Below, piece by piece: positions 25,492 to 34,029 of a DNA stretch of 48,874 bases. Made by a program: the position numbers and the translations under genes. This stretch comes from a virus: the IMG/VR virus record IMGVR_UViG_3300042391_000653, positions 1-48,874 of that record; one strand, written 5' to 3'. How positions within the stretch are numbered: the first letter of the stretch is position 1; every line of letters begins with the position of its first letter. The notes under the pieces were generated by a model. That model was not told where the DNA came from. It saw nothing but the letters and a program-made list of their open reading frames with translations, and searched no databases.

Positions 25492-26291
25492 TTCAGCCAC
25501 CTTAAATAAACTATTCCGCCTGTACCTACAGAGCCAGGGCCAAAACTTGCGTCGTTTGCTCCTGAACCGCCTGCGCCACCTGAACCTTGATAACCTGAAG
25601 TGGCGTTCCTACTGTTCCAGTTACCGCCATCTCCACCTTTTCCAAATGTATTCATAACTGTTGTTGTATTTCCACCAAGTGCGCCTACATAGTAAGTTAC
25701 TAGTGCTGATGCGTTAGAGCCAGCACCTGCGCCACCTCCACCACCATTAGCAGCACTTCCGTTATACCCATTTGTCCCTGAATATGTACCATTCCCACTG
25801 CCAGTACCACCAGAGAAGCCATATGGATAGTAAACAAAACCACCACCACCACCAGCAGGGCCAGTTCTTGAAATAGTAACTGCTGCTGGTGTCAGTATGG
25901 AAGAGGTGTTACCAGTACCACCTTGGTTACCCTGTATGAATGTACCAAAACCACCATTAACTGCCCTAGCACCACCTGCTCCACCACCACCAACAGTTAT
26001 GGTGTAGTTACCAAGTGGGGCATTTACGATGGTTGTATTATTTGCTAGTGCTCCGGCTCCACCACCGCCAGCAGAGTTATATCCATAAGTAAAATTATGG
26101 GCACCTCCTCCGCCTCCTCCTCCGCCAGCAACTACAAGAACTTCAATGTCTCTAACACCATTGATAATAGTAAATGTTCCACTTGACAAAAAATACACGC
26201 CATTATAGTTGCCTTGAGTGTAGGCAGTTCCTCCAGTAGTATACAAACTACTTCTACTGCTCCCAATTAAACCAGAAACTGCACCAGCCAT
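25488..26291 (-). CDS. Glycine-rich adhesin
   Basis: 267 residues. After a short N-terminal part (FTIINGVRDIEVLVVAGG) the protein is dominated by glycine-rich repeats with scattered Asn, Ser and Thr. It ends in GGIVYLRWLK, the usual last strand of phage glycine-rich adhesin domains. In T4-like phages such domains form polyglycine sandwiches at the tip of long fibres and decide the receptor. It is encoded after the Mtd-N-like gene. Good candidate for the receptor-binding tip. Confidence 0.75.
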   Translation of the reverse strand: MAGAVSGLIGSSRSSLYTTGGTAYTQGNYNGVYFLSSGTFTIINGVRDIEVLVVAGGGGGGGGAHNFTYGYNSAGGGGAGALANNTTIVNAPLGNYTITVGGGGAGGARAVNGGFGTFIQGNQGGTGNTSSILTPAAVTISRTGPAGGGGGFVYYPYGFSGGTGSGNGTYSGTNGYNGSAANGGGGGAGAGSNASALVTYYVGALGGNTTTVMNTFGKGGDGGNWNSRNATSGYQGSGGAGGSGANDASFGPGSVGTGGIVYLRWLK

Positions 26292-26836
26292 CAGGTCAAG
26301 CCGTTTCCGCTAATCATCCATGTTGTTGCAGTAACTTTAACAGCAGTTGCCATACCAAATGGGGCAAGAGTTCTAGAACCAGTTGACCCACTACTAACCA
26401 AAAGTAAAGTGTCAGATGTGATTGCAATAGTTGCGGTTGCGCCTGTAGCGTTAGCAAAAGTAATAGTTGTACCAATAGGCATGGCAACGCTTGCATTAGA
26501 GGGAATGGTTATTGTGCGAGTCGCAGTGGAATAAATGTGTTTCCCAGCATCAGCCGCAACTATCGTATAAGAACCTGTGGTCGTAGCGTTTTGAGGCAGA
26601 CCCATGTAACCGACACCACTCGCACCAGTTGTGGTTGTCCCATTAATAACAGTTCCAGTAATTTCAGAAGCGTCCGTAGCATACAGCAAAGATGTCCATG
26701 CCGTAGAACCAGTACCAATTTTAAGTTTTCCTGTGTCTGTCTCAAATCCCATCTCACCTGAAGCAAGAGTTGGGTTTGTAGATGTCCAGTTAGCGGCGGT
26801 ATCACGCCGTACTTGTATGAGTGCGTTACGAGCCAT
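26291..26836 (-). CDS. Fibre protein with Mtd N-terminal-like repeat
   Basis: 181 residues. The N-terminus ALIQVRRDTAANWTSTNPTL followed by GEMGFETDTGKLKIGTGSTA is the well-known N-terminal domain of major tropism determinant-type and other fibre proteins. The rest is Thr/Ala/Gly-rich beta structure. It overlaps its neighbours by single bases, so it is made together with the adhesin and a 53-residue protein. Probably a fibre subunit or attachment module. Confidence 0.75.
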   Translation of the reverse strand: MARNALIQVRRDTAANWTSTNPTLASGEMGFETDTGKLKIGTGSTAWTSLLYATDASEITGTVINGTTTTGASGVGYMGLPQNATTTGSYTIVAADAGKHIYSTATRTITIPSNASVAMPIGTTITFANATGATATIAITSDTLLLVSSGSTGSRTLAPFGMATAVKVTATTWMISGNGLT

Positions 26837-26997
26837 TATTCAGCCGTCCATTCTTCGGGGGTGTTACCTTCAGCGAGCCAAGCAAGATACTTTTCATATT
26901 CAGGGTGTTCATTATGTTCAGATGTGAACGAGATTCTAAATCCGTTTTCTTCGTACCATATCACAGTTGCATTGTTTGTTGTTTGAATGTTATACAT
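26836..26997 (-). CDS. Small fibre-associated protein (53 residues)
   Basis: ATG at 26997 overlaps the preceding fibre stop (TGATG), and the TAA overlaps the next ATG (TAATG). It reads MYNIQTTNNATVIWYEENGF and ends EYEKYLAWLAEGNTPEEW plus TAE. Such short acidic proteins with an AWxAEGNTPE-like end occur beside fibre genes in many phages and may be assembly chaperones. Family name not known to me. Confidence 0.7.
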   Translation of the reverse strand: MYNIQTTNNATVIWYEENGFRISFTSEHNEHPEYEKYLAWLAEGNTPEEWTAE

Positions 26998-28235
26998 CAC
27001 AACTCCGAGTTAAAAGCGACAGATGCCGATGCGTTGTTGGTTATCAAAACTGAACCTTGCAAAGCGGTTCCAGAGGTTTCAGTGCTGTTGTAAAAATAAG
27101 CCGAGTTAGTGGATGAATACTGCAATGTGAATGAGTTAAATGTGTCTGTGGTCAATCCATAAACAGAAGCATAATAATCTGTTCCTGATGAAGCAACAAG
27201 TGCGGGTGCAATTCTCATCGTTACAGGGAAAGGAACAACTGTAGCGACAAGTGTAGAAAAAGAATAAAACGCCATGCCTATTGGCAAGTTTGTTGCACCA
27301 CGCACCAAAGAATAATAATACCGTTGACATAACGCTAGTTCTGTGCCGATAGGTCGCTGTTCAAACGGTGTAGCAACACTGCCACGCTCAACCTGAACAC
27401 CCCAAATATCAAAAGTATTATTTTGAATACCAAGAGTGTTTAATCGCGCATTAAATGAAGAACCAGCAGAAGTCCACAAGTTTACATTTAATGCTGAGTC
27501 TGAATTAGTCCCCATTGTTTTACCATTAATATTAGGAACATTTATTGTCACCGAATATCTTGCCCACGATGTAGACAAAGTTACTTGATCAACATAATTA
27601 TTAACATCTGCCGATGGAGAACCACCCGTACCAAAAATTTGAGACAATTCAACAGTTACTTTAGGTGTGCCACTAGCGGCTTTAGCAAAAAAAGAAACAG
27701 TAACTGTACTGTTAGCAAAAGTGCGTACATCTTCAATCCGTTGTTGAAGAACAGCAAAATCTCCTGAAGCGGATTGGCTCGCAGATACTAGACGAGCAAA
27801 CTTTACTGCTTCATATCCAGTTGCAGCAGGAGAACCAACAGTGAAAGATTGCGTTGAATATGTAACAGTACCGCCACCAGCAAAAAAAAGCCATCTATCA
27901 AATCCATATGTACCCGATGTTGTACTGCTAGTAAAAACTCTTTGGTTAATACCAAAGTCACCGTTAATTATCTTGTTACGGAAACCCTGATACGGACTCA
28001 AGTAATCCGTATCCTGCAAAAACTGCGTGCCCTCAATAGTACCGTTAACATCCAACGCATACGCAGGAGACTGATTGTTGATACCAACCCTAGCGTTAGT
28101 AGCGTCAACTTTTAACACAGATGGCGAAATGTTGGCAGCATAAGAAATCCATGTTGTGCCATCCCACTGCCATGACTTACTGCCTGAGGTAAAGACCTGA
28201 CCGTTAGTTGGTGATGCTGGAAAAGTAATAGCCAT
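26997..28235 (-). CDS. Tail fibre protein with jelly-roll-like domain
   Basis: 412 residues. Residues 1-35 (MAITFPASPTNGQVF, KSWQWDGTTWISY) form a module shared with the 291-residue fibre at 28384. Then come VDATNARVGINNQSPAYALD and a long carbohydrate-binding-like domain with IINGDFGINQR, FDRWLFFAGGG and FDIWGVQVERG. These are typical of phage fibres that bind surface glycans. It overlaps small genes at both ends. Confidence 0.75.
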   Translation of the reverse strand: MAITFPASPTNGQVFTSGSKSWQWDGTTWISYAANISPSVLKVDATNARVGINNQSPAYALDVNGTIEGTQFLQDTDYLSPYQGFRNKIINGDFGINQRVFTSSTTSGTYGFDRWLFFAGGGTVTYSTQSFTVGSPAATGYEAVKFARLVSASQSASGDFAVLQQRIEDVRTFANSTVTVSFFAKAASGTPKVTVELSQIFGTGGSPSADVNNYVDQVTLSTSWARYSVTINVPNINGKTMGTNSDSALNVNLWTSAGSSFNARLNTLGIQNNTFDIWGVQVERGSVATPFEQRPIGTELALCQRYYYSLVRGATNLPIGMAFYSFSTLVATVVPFPVTMRIAPALVASSGTDYYASVYGLTTDTFNSFTLQYSSTNSAYFYNSTETSGTALQGSVLITNNASASVAFNSEL

Positions 28236-28381
28236 TATTCATCCACCTTGGGCAGTGCAAAGCCACCTTCGCTTAAAGGGGTTTGAGACAATTCTTGTAG
28301 TTTTAATAAGTTAGCGTACTCTTCATCCGTCATGGGGCGCACAAGGTCATCAATTTGAATGTTTGGTCGTTCAGTTTTCAT
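28235..28381 (-). CDS. Small protein between fibre genes (48 residues)
   Basis: ATG at 28381, two bases after the stop of the upstream fibre; TAA overlaps the next ATG (TAATG). Reads MKTERPNIQIDDLVRPMTDE and continues with a helix EYANLLKLQELSQ. An RPMTDEEY segment is found in small fibre-assembly proteins. Placement suggests a fibre chaperone. No homologue could be checked. Confidence 0.65.
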   Translation of the reverse strand: MKTERPNIQIDDLVRPMTDEEYANLLKLQELSQTPLSEGGFALPKVDE

Positions 28382-28383
28382 TA

Positions 28384-29259
28384 CTAGTTCCTATATCCAT
28401 AGACGCGAATTGTTCCGCCTGTAAAAGTCCCAGCAGTACTAGCCAAAGTAAACGCAGTAAACGATGTATTTGCTGAATGTACACCCGAAGCATGTCCAAA
28501 AGCAGCATCGGGATGTGCAAGGTATGCTGATGTTTCCATACGAGTGTGACGAGTTAAAAATGGGTTAAATAACTTAAAATGAGCATATGCATCGTTGCTT
28601 GAACCGCCACCAACCCAAGTAAAGGCAGACTGCACAGTACTTGCCGCTAAAGGCGTTGAATTATTGGAAACATAGACAAGAGTAGTTCTATAGTTTGCAT
28701 TTGCTGAACCAAGTTGACAAGTAAATTGAGCATCAATTGTTGCTAACGATGTACCTGTATAAATAATCTCATAATTATCATATGCCGAACTAAATGCATC
28801 AGAAACAACAACAGAACTAGCCGTACCTGTTACTGCTTGACTTTTTACTAACACCATTCCTGGTGCAAGACTAGATGACATGTTAGTAACAAGGTTGCCG
28901 TAAGTAATCTTACTAGAAGCCGTAGCACTAGCAGGATTATCAACCACAGGAAACACATCATCCGAAGTCAACGAAGTAACCGCACTCAAAGCAGTCACCT
29001 GACTAGGTTGCAACGCCCCAGCAATATCCGTAGCGTTACCCACCTCAACCCATGCTGTTCCAACATAGGCAAATAGGCGACCAGTGTCTGTTTCATACCA
29101 AAGATCGTTTGCGTTAGGCGAAGATGGGGGCGCATCAGATGCGCGTAAAACTGGGCTAGTACCATAAGCAGACCAATAGGTACTATTCCACTGCCAGGTC
29201 TTACCACCAGCGGTGTAGAGGTCACCTGCGGTAGGGCTATTTGGGAAGTCAATTGCCAT
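28384..29259 (-). CDS. Tail fibre protein
   Basis: 291 residues. N-terminal module MAIDFPNSPTAGDLYTAGG with KTWQWNSTYW is shared with the 412-residue fibre. A second repeat-like segment follows (NDLWYETDTGRLFAYVGTAW), then a beta-rich C-terminal domain (NYEIIYTGTS, FKLFNPFLTRHTRMETSAY) that resembles fibre tips. One base overlap with the collagen-like gene. Probably a distal fibre component. Confidence 0.7.
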   Translation of the reverse strand: MAIDFPNSPTAGDLYTAGGKTWQWNSTYWSAYGTSPVLRASDAPPSSPNANDLWYETDTGRLFAYVGTAWVEVGNATDIAGALQPSQVTALSAVTSLTSDDVFPVVDNPASATASSKITYGNLVTNMSSSLAPGMVLVKSQAVTGTASSVVVSDAFSSAYDNYEIIYTGTSLATIDAQFTCQLGSANANYRTTLVYVSNNSTPLAASTVQSAFTWVGGGSSNDAYAHFKLFNPFLTRHTRMETSAYLAHPDAAFGHASGVHSANTSFTAFTLASTAGTFTGGTIRVYGYRN

Positions 29260-29954
29260 TATGCGCTACCTCCATCTAAAGTTGCGTAGTTTGGCGCGCT
29301 TGTGTCAATCCAGTATGAGTCATAATACACAAGAAGGTTGCCAGTATCAGATTTAAACCACAAGTTTCCTGATGATGGCGAACCTGGCGCAGTGTCAGAT
29401 ACTGCCATAACTCCAGAGGCACCCGTTTCGCCTGCTAAATGGACACTAAAAGATGGGTCAAAGTCTGGTGTCCCAACAGTTACATCAGGGGCAACAGACA
29501 TATAGTAAGAACCAGAAAAGAAAGAAATAGCGTAACAAGTACCAAGTATGTAATTACTTGAATCCTCTTCCACCCGTACATAATCGCCAGACGCAAATGC
29601 TCCGACGCTACTAACCTTAAAACTCCAATCGCCAGATTCAGGGTCTTCTTCTGCTAATTCTGCCGTGCCAATAACATAACCAAGACCTTGTGCACCAGTT
29701 GGGCCAGTTGCTCCTGTAGGGCCAACAGGACCAGTTGTATTTACCCAATTAGTCCCGTTGTACACCAATAATTGGTCTGTAGCAACAGAGGTAATAACAA
29801 CATCTGTAAGGTCGTTTAATGCCGCTACTGCTGATCCACCGACAGAAGCCGCCCCAAACTTAGTTCCGTTATATACAAGGGCATCACCATTAGAGGCTCC
29901 TGCTGTATCAATTTCAACCCCCTTAACAAAGAGGGACTTTAGAAAGTTAGCCAC
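29259..29954 (-). CDS. Tail fibre protein with collagen-like repeat
   Basis: 231 residues from a GTG start with AAAGGA five to eight bases upstream. The module ALNDLTDVVI and QLLVYNGTNW is common in phage fibres. A short collagen-like Gly-X-Y run (GPVGPTGATGPTGAQG) at about residues 75-90 suggests trimerisation. It ends with a further SGNLWFKSDTGNLLVYYDSYW repeat similar to that in the neighbouring fibre. Probably a trimeric fibre segment. Confidence 0.7.
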   Translation of the reverse strand: MANFLKSLFVKGVEIDTAGASNGDALVYNGTKFGAASVGGSAVAALNDLTDVVITSVATDQLLVYNGTNWVNTTGPVGPTGATGPTGAQGLGYVIGTAELAEEDPESGDWSFKVSSVGAFASGDYVRVEEDSSNYILGTCYAISFFSGSYYMSVAPDVTVGTPDFDPSFSVHLAGETGASGVMAVSDTAPGSPSSGNLWFKSDTGNLLVYYDSYWIDTSAPNYATLDGGSA

Positions 29955-29974
29955 TGTTGTCCTTTAATGACAGA

Positions 29975-31216
29975 TTAAGCAAGAATGACGACTCGGTACT
30001 GGTTTGAAGTGGGGGCAGTGGCAAAATATACAGTTGTTGTAGAACTGGTATTAACAATATCAGCGTACACAACTTCTCCTGTGGAAACTTCATATACCGA
30101 TACGGAAATGTCTGCGGTGCCAAGCCCATGGGTAAGTGCATAAGAAGTGGCGCTAGTGGCTAAGGTTTCAGCATGCTTCTTCTTTGTCCAAACTGGTGCG
30201 CTTGCTCCTGCGGTAAGTACATGTCCTGAAGTTCCTAACCCAAGGGTGCTTGTTGTTGCAGAACCAGTCTGATAAACAATTGAACCAGCGGCACCACCAG
30301 TAACATTGGTGGCAGTTGTAGCAGTTGAGGCATTGCCCGTGTACTCAGTTGCTGATAATACCTGGGTACCAGCAATTTTAAGTACTTTGCCTGCCGCAAG
30401 ATCAAGGTTCTCAGAAGAAGTCCATGAACTGGTTGCAGACACCCAGTTCCAGGTTTTGTCTCCATCTACACCACCTGCAACAGTGATACCTCCACCATTT
30501 GCGGTGCTGTTGGTTGGAGTAGTTACTGAACCCAGGACAATGTTTAGATCGTCTACGGTGACAGTAGTGCTATTAATAGTAGTGGTAGTACCGTTGACCA
30601 CCAAGTCACCAGCGATTGTGGTGGTGCTATTGGAAGCACCAATATTGACCGCAGTAGCCGCACCAGCAAAGTTGACAGTAGCAACTGTGGTGTTAAGCAA
30701 GTCAAAGGAAGAAGAGCCAGTTGTCAAACTGGTGGTAATGGCTGGTGAGGTGCCAAAAACAAGAGCACCAGAACCAGTCTCATCTGAAATGACACCAGCA
30801 AGGGCAGATGAGGTAGTAGCCGCAAACTGCCCAAGGGTTCCAGAAGTTACAGCCACTCCCGTGACTGCACCAACGCTTGCGTTGACACTACTAACACCAG
30901 TACTTGAAGTTAGGTAGGTAGCGGTGTCAACTGACCAATTACTAGCACCATCGGTTTTAAGGAAGCCTGCGGTACCCGTGAGGGCGGCAATAGCCGTGAG
31001 GTCAGCATCTGCTGGTTGCCAAGTTCCTGATGCACCAGATGAGAGTTCTACCCAGGCGCTACCGTTGTAGTACTTAAGTTTATTTAACCCGCTGGCGGTA
31101 TCAAAATATAAGCCACCTAGTTTTGCACTAGCGGCTGGGGCGGTACCAGTGTTATGAATTACAATATTCTGTAGTTCATTACCAGTTAGATCAATATTTG
31201 TAAGAAACTTAGACAT
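29975..31216 (-). CDS. Tail fibre protein (N-terminal/proximal)
   Basis: 413 residues, GAGGT before the ATG. The start FLTNIDLTGNELQNIVIHN and GGLYFDTASGLNKLKYYNGS are found at the N-terminus of many actinophage and cyanophage minor tail or fibre proteins. A long beta-helix-like region of Thr, Ser and Val follows. The C-terminus (YALTHGLGTADISVSVYEVS) forms a compact closing domain like that in the next gene. Likely the first fibre subunit attached to the baseplate. Confidence 0.7.
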   Translation of the reverse strand: MSKFLTNIDLTGNELQNIVIHNTGTAPAASAKLGGLYFDTASGLNKLKYYNGSAWVELSSGASGTWQPADADLTAIAALTGTAGFLKTDGASNWSVDTATYLTSSTGVSSVNASVGAVTGVAVTSGTLGQFAATTSSALAGVISDETGSGALVFGTSPAITTSLTTGSSSFDLLNTTVATVNFAGAATAVNIGASNSTTTIAGDLVVNGTTTTINSTTVTVDDLNIVLGSVTTPTNSTANGGGITVAGGVDGDKTWNWVSATSSWTSSENLDLAAGKVLKIAGTQVLSATEYTGNASTATTATNVTGGAAGSIVYQTGSATTSTLGLGTSGHVLTAGASAPVWTKKKHAETLATSATSYALTHGLGTADISVSVYEVSTGEVVYADIVNTSSTTTVYFATAPTSNQYRVVILA

Positions 31217-31222
31217 GATACC

Positions 31223-31648
31223 TCACGATAAATAGGCTTTTCCACCAAAGGAAGCGTTGAATGATACGGTTACAATGTTTTGTGATACATAGTTTACATC
31301 ACCTATTACATAGTTGCCCCCGCTATCCACTACGGATACGGCAGGGAAAAACCCAAGGTTATGTGTAATTGTCCAAGTTGTAGACGAAGTTATTTGGTTA
31401 TGCGTGTAATTACCACCAACTGGTAGAACAAAATTAAGAGTTTGAGACGGCGCTGTACCAGTAAGTGTTACCGCAGGAGCAGGTCCAGAAACGACTGTAC
31501 CAACCGTTAGAACATTAGGTGGCCCAGCCACACCAGGGTCGTGTATCTCCAGCAGACGATCAGCGGGTTCTGAGACCACTGAGTCTGTCTTAGTGCGGGT
31601 AACCGTAATAAATGTGCCCGCGGGCTTGGATACCTCTACAGTGCTCAT
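31223..31648 (-). CDS. Minor tail/fibre-associated protein
   Basis: 141 residues from the ATG at 31648, which overlaps the preceding stop (ATGA). A longer frame to 31708 would overlap the previous gene heavily and begins in its coding region, so it is not preferred. The C-terminal domain WTITHNLGFFPAVSVVDSGG repeats the ALTHGLG-type closing fold of the neighbouring fibre. Probably a baseplate-fibre connector. Confidence 0.6.
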   Translation of the reverse strand: MSTVEVSKPAGTFITVTRTKTDSVVSEPADRLLEIHDPGVAGPPNVLTVGTVVSGPAPAVTLTGTAPSQTLNFVLPVGGNYTHNQITSSTTWTITHNLGFFPAVSVVDSGGNYVIGDVNYVSQNIVTVSFNASFGGKAYLS

Positions 31649-32382
31649 GCTGGGGGCGTAGACACCGCTTGCTGGACAAATAGCGTTCCCGATGCGAGGT
31701 TGTCCCAATCTCCAGCGGAGTCCTTAACGAACAGGTCAAATGAGTGATTACCAGCGGGAATGCTGTTCTTATCAGAAATATGAATTTCTAAGGTAGCGCC
31801 AGCCTTGGGTGCAATGTAACCACGACGATTAGCCGTTAGCGCAAGAATGGTAGCCTCATTGGGAGCGGTGGCATACCAGCGTAGGTCTAGGACCGTAGTA
31901 CCTGCGGCGTCTTTTGCCTGCATATATGCGTCTGTGACTGCAATAATGACACCATCTGCATCGCGCCAAGTAAAATTACGGCGGAAGTCCACATACTGTT
32001 TGAATCTGATCTCCATTTTTTGTGAGTCCTCCGAAGGCGTAATGTCATCCGATTCTGATACTGAGATAATCCCGCGGATAACTGGTTGGGTAGTTGTGGA
32101 TGATTGACCAGTGTAATAAACCAAGCGGTTACAGGTAGCAATAACATCAAATTCAAGATCACCAACTGGTAATTCTCGTGTCTGTTCGGCAGTCAGGCAG
32201 ATGAATATTTCACCCTTATTTGTAAGGTTTATGTCAAACTCAACAATGCTGGCGTCACTGGTTTTGATTGACCCACGGGCCTCCTGTACCTTTACGAGTC
32301 GTCGCGTACGGCGGTCTTTGACGACAACGAGCCGTTCCCACGGCAAACCTTTAGTAAGTGTATATGCGGCCCGATTCGTCAT
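31645..32382 (-). CDS. Baseplate upper protein-like, two Ig-like modules
   Basis: 245 residues. Two similar beta-sandwich modules follow each other: about residues 10-85 (ERLVVVKDRRTRRLVKVQEA to PVGDLEFDVI) and about 130-235 (RRNFTWRDADGVIIAVTDAY to PAGNHSFDLFVKDSAG). The pattern is like BppU-type baseplate proteins that carry receptor-binding proteins. It is encoded just upstream of the fibre genes and coupled with the next gene. The duplication is visible by eye. Confidence 0.55.
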   Translation of the reverse strand: MTNRAAYTLTKGLPWERLVVVKDRRTRRLVKVQEARGSIKTSDASIVEFDINLTNKGEIFICLTAEQTRELPVGDLEFDVIATCNRLVYYTGQSSTTTQPVIRGIISVSESDDITPSEDSQKMEIRFKQYVDFRRNFTWRDADGVIIAVTDAYMQAKDAAGTTVLDLRWYATAPNEATILALTANRRGYIAPKAGATLEIHISDKNSIPAGNHSFDLFVKDSAGDWDNLASGTLFVQQAVSTPPA

Positions 32383-32396
32383 GGTCTAATGATACC

Positions 32397-32567
32397 TCAT
32401 TCATCATCATCAGGGGTAAGTACTCCTGCCATATGAAACAACAATGATACTACTGAAATAACTACACCAAGGTCACGAGTTGACCCTGAGAGGGTAATAA
32501 GAACTAATCCAGTACCTCCAAGGGTCCAGGCCAATCCTGATGATTCTTTCCATAATTTCTTAAACAT
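32397..32567 (-). CDS. Small two-helix membrane protein (56 residues)
   Basis: ATG at 32567, two bases after the TAA of the Thr-rich protein; ends TGA at 32399-32397. After a basic start (MFKKLWKESS) two hydrophobic helices (GLAWTLGGTGLVLITL, LGVVISVVSLLFHMAGVL) and an acidic tail PDDDE follow. This is holin-like topology with a short turn SGSTRD. It is one of four small membrane proteins in this part of the operon. Confidence 0.6.
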   Translation of the reverse strand: MFKKLWKESSGLAWTLGGTGLVLITLSGSTRDLGVVISVVSLLFHMAGVLTPDDDE

Positions 32568-32569
32568 GG

Positions 32570-33850
32570 TTACTGCTTTCGGGTCACTGGGGCGGGCATT
32601 GCGAATATGACTGCTGTTGCCGCGACTATTGCTCGTCGTGCCCCTACTGAGACTGCTGATCCCGTTGGCACATAATTATCAAATTGTCCTCCGAACACAT
32701 TAATCTGATCCTGGAATTCTTCTTTTACATCGTCAGGGGCATCTGTTAGTGCTTCTGAGAGAGCCGAAGCCTGTTCATCAGATAGTTCACTCGGGACGAT
32801 GGCATCAATAAGTTGCGTTACTTGCTCATCGGATAGTTCGCTAAGTACTTCTTCGCTAAAGACAGCGGAGATTGATTCCTCGGTTAATTCACCTATATCA
32901 ATAGATTCTACTAGATTAGTGATTTCTTCATCAGATAATTCGTCAATTGACGAAACTAGTTCATCTGCTAATTGGTTAATTTCTTCAGTTGTGGGGTTAT
33001 CAGGTATAACTGTTTCTTCTTCAGGTACGGTCGTTATAGGTGGCTCTGTACTCTCTGGAATCTCTGGAATCGTCGTAGGTGCAGATGTAACAGTCGGGGG
33101 CACACTCGTGCTTGATGTTGTCAGGGGTGTCGGGAAAAAGGGACTTAAAGTGGTTGTAGGAGTCAGAGAAGTTTGAGGGACCTCCACAGTACCAACAGAT
33201 TGGCTCGTCGTAGGCATTGTAGAAGGAGCCACAGTAACCGCAACAGTAGTGCTCGTAATCTCCGTAGTAGTTGGGGAGTTTGTTGTCGTTGAGACTTCCG
33301 TAGTTGTCGTTGCCTCGGTGGTCGGAACTTCCGTTACAGGCACAGTCGTTGTTGGGGCAATAGTAGTACTCGTCGTCGTCGTTGAAGTTGTGGATGTTGT
33401 AGTTGGGACCCATGTTGTAGTCGTCTCCGGAATAGTGGTCGTTGTATTTACGGGATTGCCATTAAATGATAACTCATATTGAATGTTCCAAACAACGCCG
33501 TCACGCCAAACATCTGGTTCCCAGCAACAAGTACCTGCTCGTAAGCGGTAGTTACCTGCTGGTACTTCTAAGTCAATATTAGATTGAAGACCAATGTAAT
33601 CATCATTAGAAATGATTAATTCCCCAGTATCGTCGTTGTACAACCAAAGTTGGGGGTCTGACTCAAATCCAGGTGACTGATATGTTTGTGCCAAGAACTG
33701 GGTTGGTTCTGAGTATGAAAACCAGAAGTCGGTAATTTCCGTAATTATTGGGTTCGTATCAGCCTTAGCCGATGGTACCGGAAATATTGCGATGGCTATT
33801 AAAGCCCACTGTAGTGATTGTGTGATGCGCCGAAATACGGCGCGCTTCAC
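32570..33850 (-). CDS. Secreted Thr-rich surface protein, host-like
   Basis: 426 residues. A signal peptide at about 1-30 (basic start, hydrophobic core, PVPSAKA cleavage site) is followed by an N-terminal beta domain (about 35-130, CCW motif) and a Thr/Pro/Val linker at about 135-275. An acidic helical repeat region follows at about 288-375, with units like ELSDEQVTQLIDAI and ELSDEQASALSEAL. The C-terminus is a hydrophobic segment (RAIVAATAVIFAMPAP) ending in TRKQ. The architecture is that of actinobacterial surface proteins, especially from aquatic lineages. In a phage it may sit on the infected cell envelope or the virion. It starts within the stop of a holin-like gene (ATGA). Confidence 0.75.
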   Translation of the reverse strand: MKRAVFRRITQSLQWALIAIAIFPVPSAKADTNPIITEITDFWFSYSEPTQFLAQTYQSPGFESDPQLWLYNDDTGELIISNDDYIGLQSNIDLEVPAGNYRLRAGTCCWEPDVWRDGVVWNIQYELSFNGNPVNTTTTIPETTTTWVPTTTSTTSTTTTSTTIAPTTTVPVTEVPTTEATTTTEVSTTTNSPTTTEITSTTVAVTVAPSTMPTTSQSVGTVEVPQTSLTPTTTLSPFFPTPLTTSSTSVPPTVTSAPTTIPEIPESTEPPITTVPEEETVIPDNPTTEEINQLADELVSSIDELSDEEITNLVESIDIGELTEESISAVFSEEVLSELSDEQVTQLIDAIVPSELSDEQASALSEALTDAPDDVKEEFQDQINVFGGQFDNYVPTGSAVSVGARRAIVAATAVIFAMPAPVTRKQ

Positions 33851-34029
33851 TTCTTCTTTTCTAAGAAGGATGCAATGTTGGGGTTACCGATAAGGGTAGA
33901 CGCCCATGCCATTACAGCAGATAATGCAGGCATAAGGATAACGGCGAATTCAGGATTATTGCGGAAGCAATATGCGATAAGTCCTAGGACTGCGCCCTTA
34001 CCTGTCTGGTCAGCGATTTGGTTTTTCAT
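33847..34029 (-). CDS. Small membrane protein, holin-like
   Basis: 60 residues. GGAGGACAGGA stands directly before the ATG at 34029. A hydrophobic stretch at about 12-48 (AVLGLIAYCF, FAVILMPALSAVMAWASTLIG) may form two short transmembrane helices, and the end FLEKKK is basic. It overlaps the preceding gene by 20 bases and the following one by four. The arrangement membrane protein plus coiled-coil membrane protein is typical of holin pairs in actinophages. Confidence 0.65.
   Translation of the reverse strand: MKNQIADQTGKGAVLGLIAYCFRNNPEFAVILMPALSAVMAWASTLIGNPNIASFLEKKK

Noticed and set aside
25713-26200. Simple G/C repeat in the glycine-rich gene as a DNA-level repeat element
   Set aside because: The repeats are explained by the GGG-rich protein coding of a known type of adhesin.
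30306-30917. 203-codon plus-strand frame opposite the fibre gene
   Set aside because: Val/Ala/Pro-rich low-complexity product from reading the Thr/Ser-rich fibre backwards; no start signal.
31648-31708. Longer N-terminus of the minor tail protein from 31708
   Set aside because: It would overlap the previous gene by 64 bases; the ATGA overlap at 31648 is the typical arrangement here.
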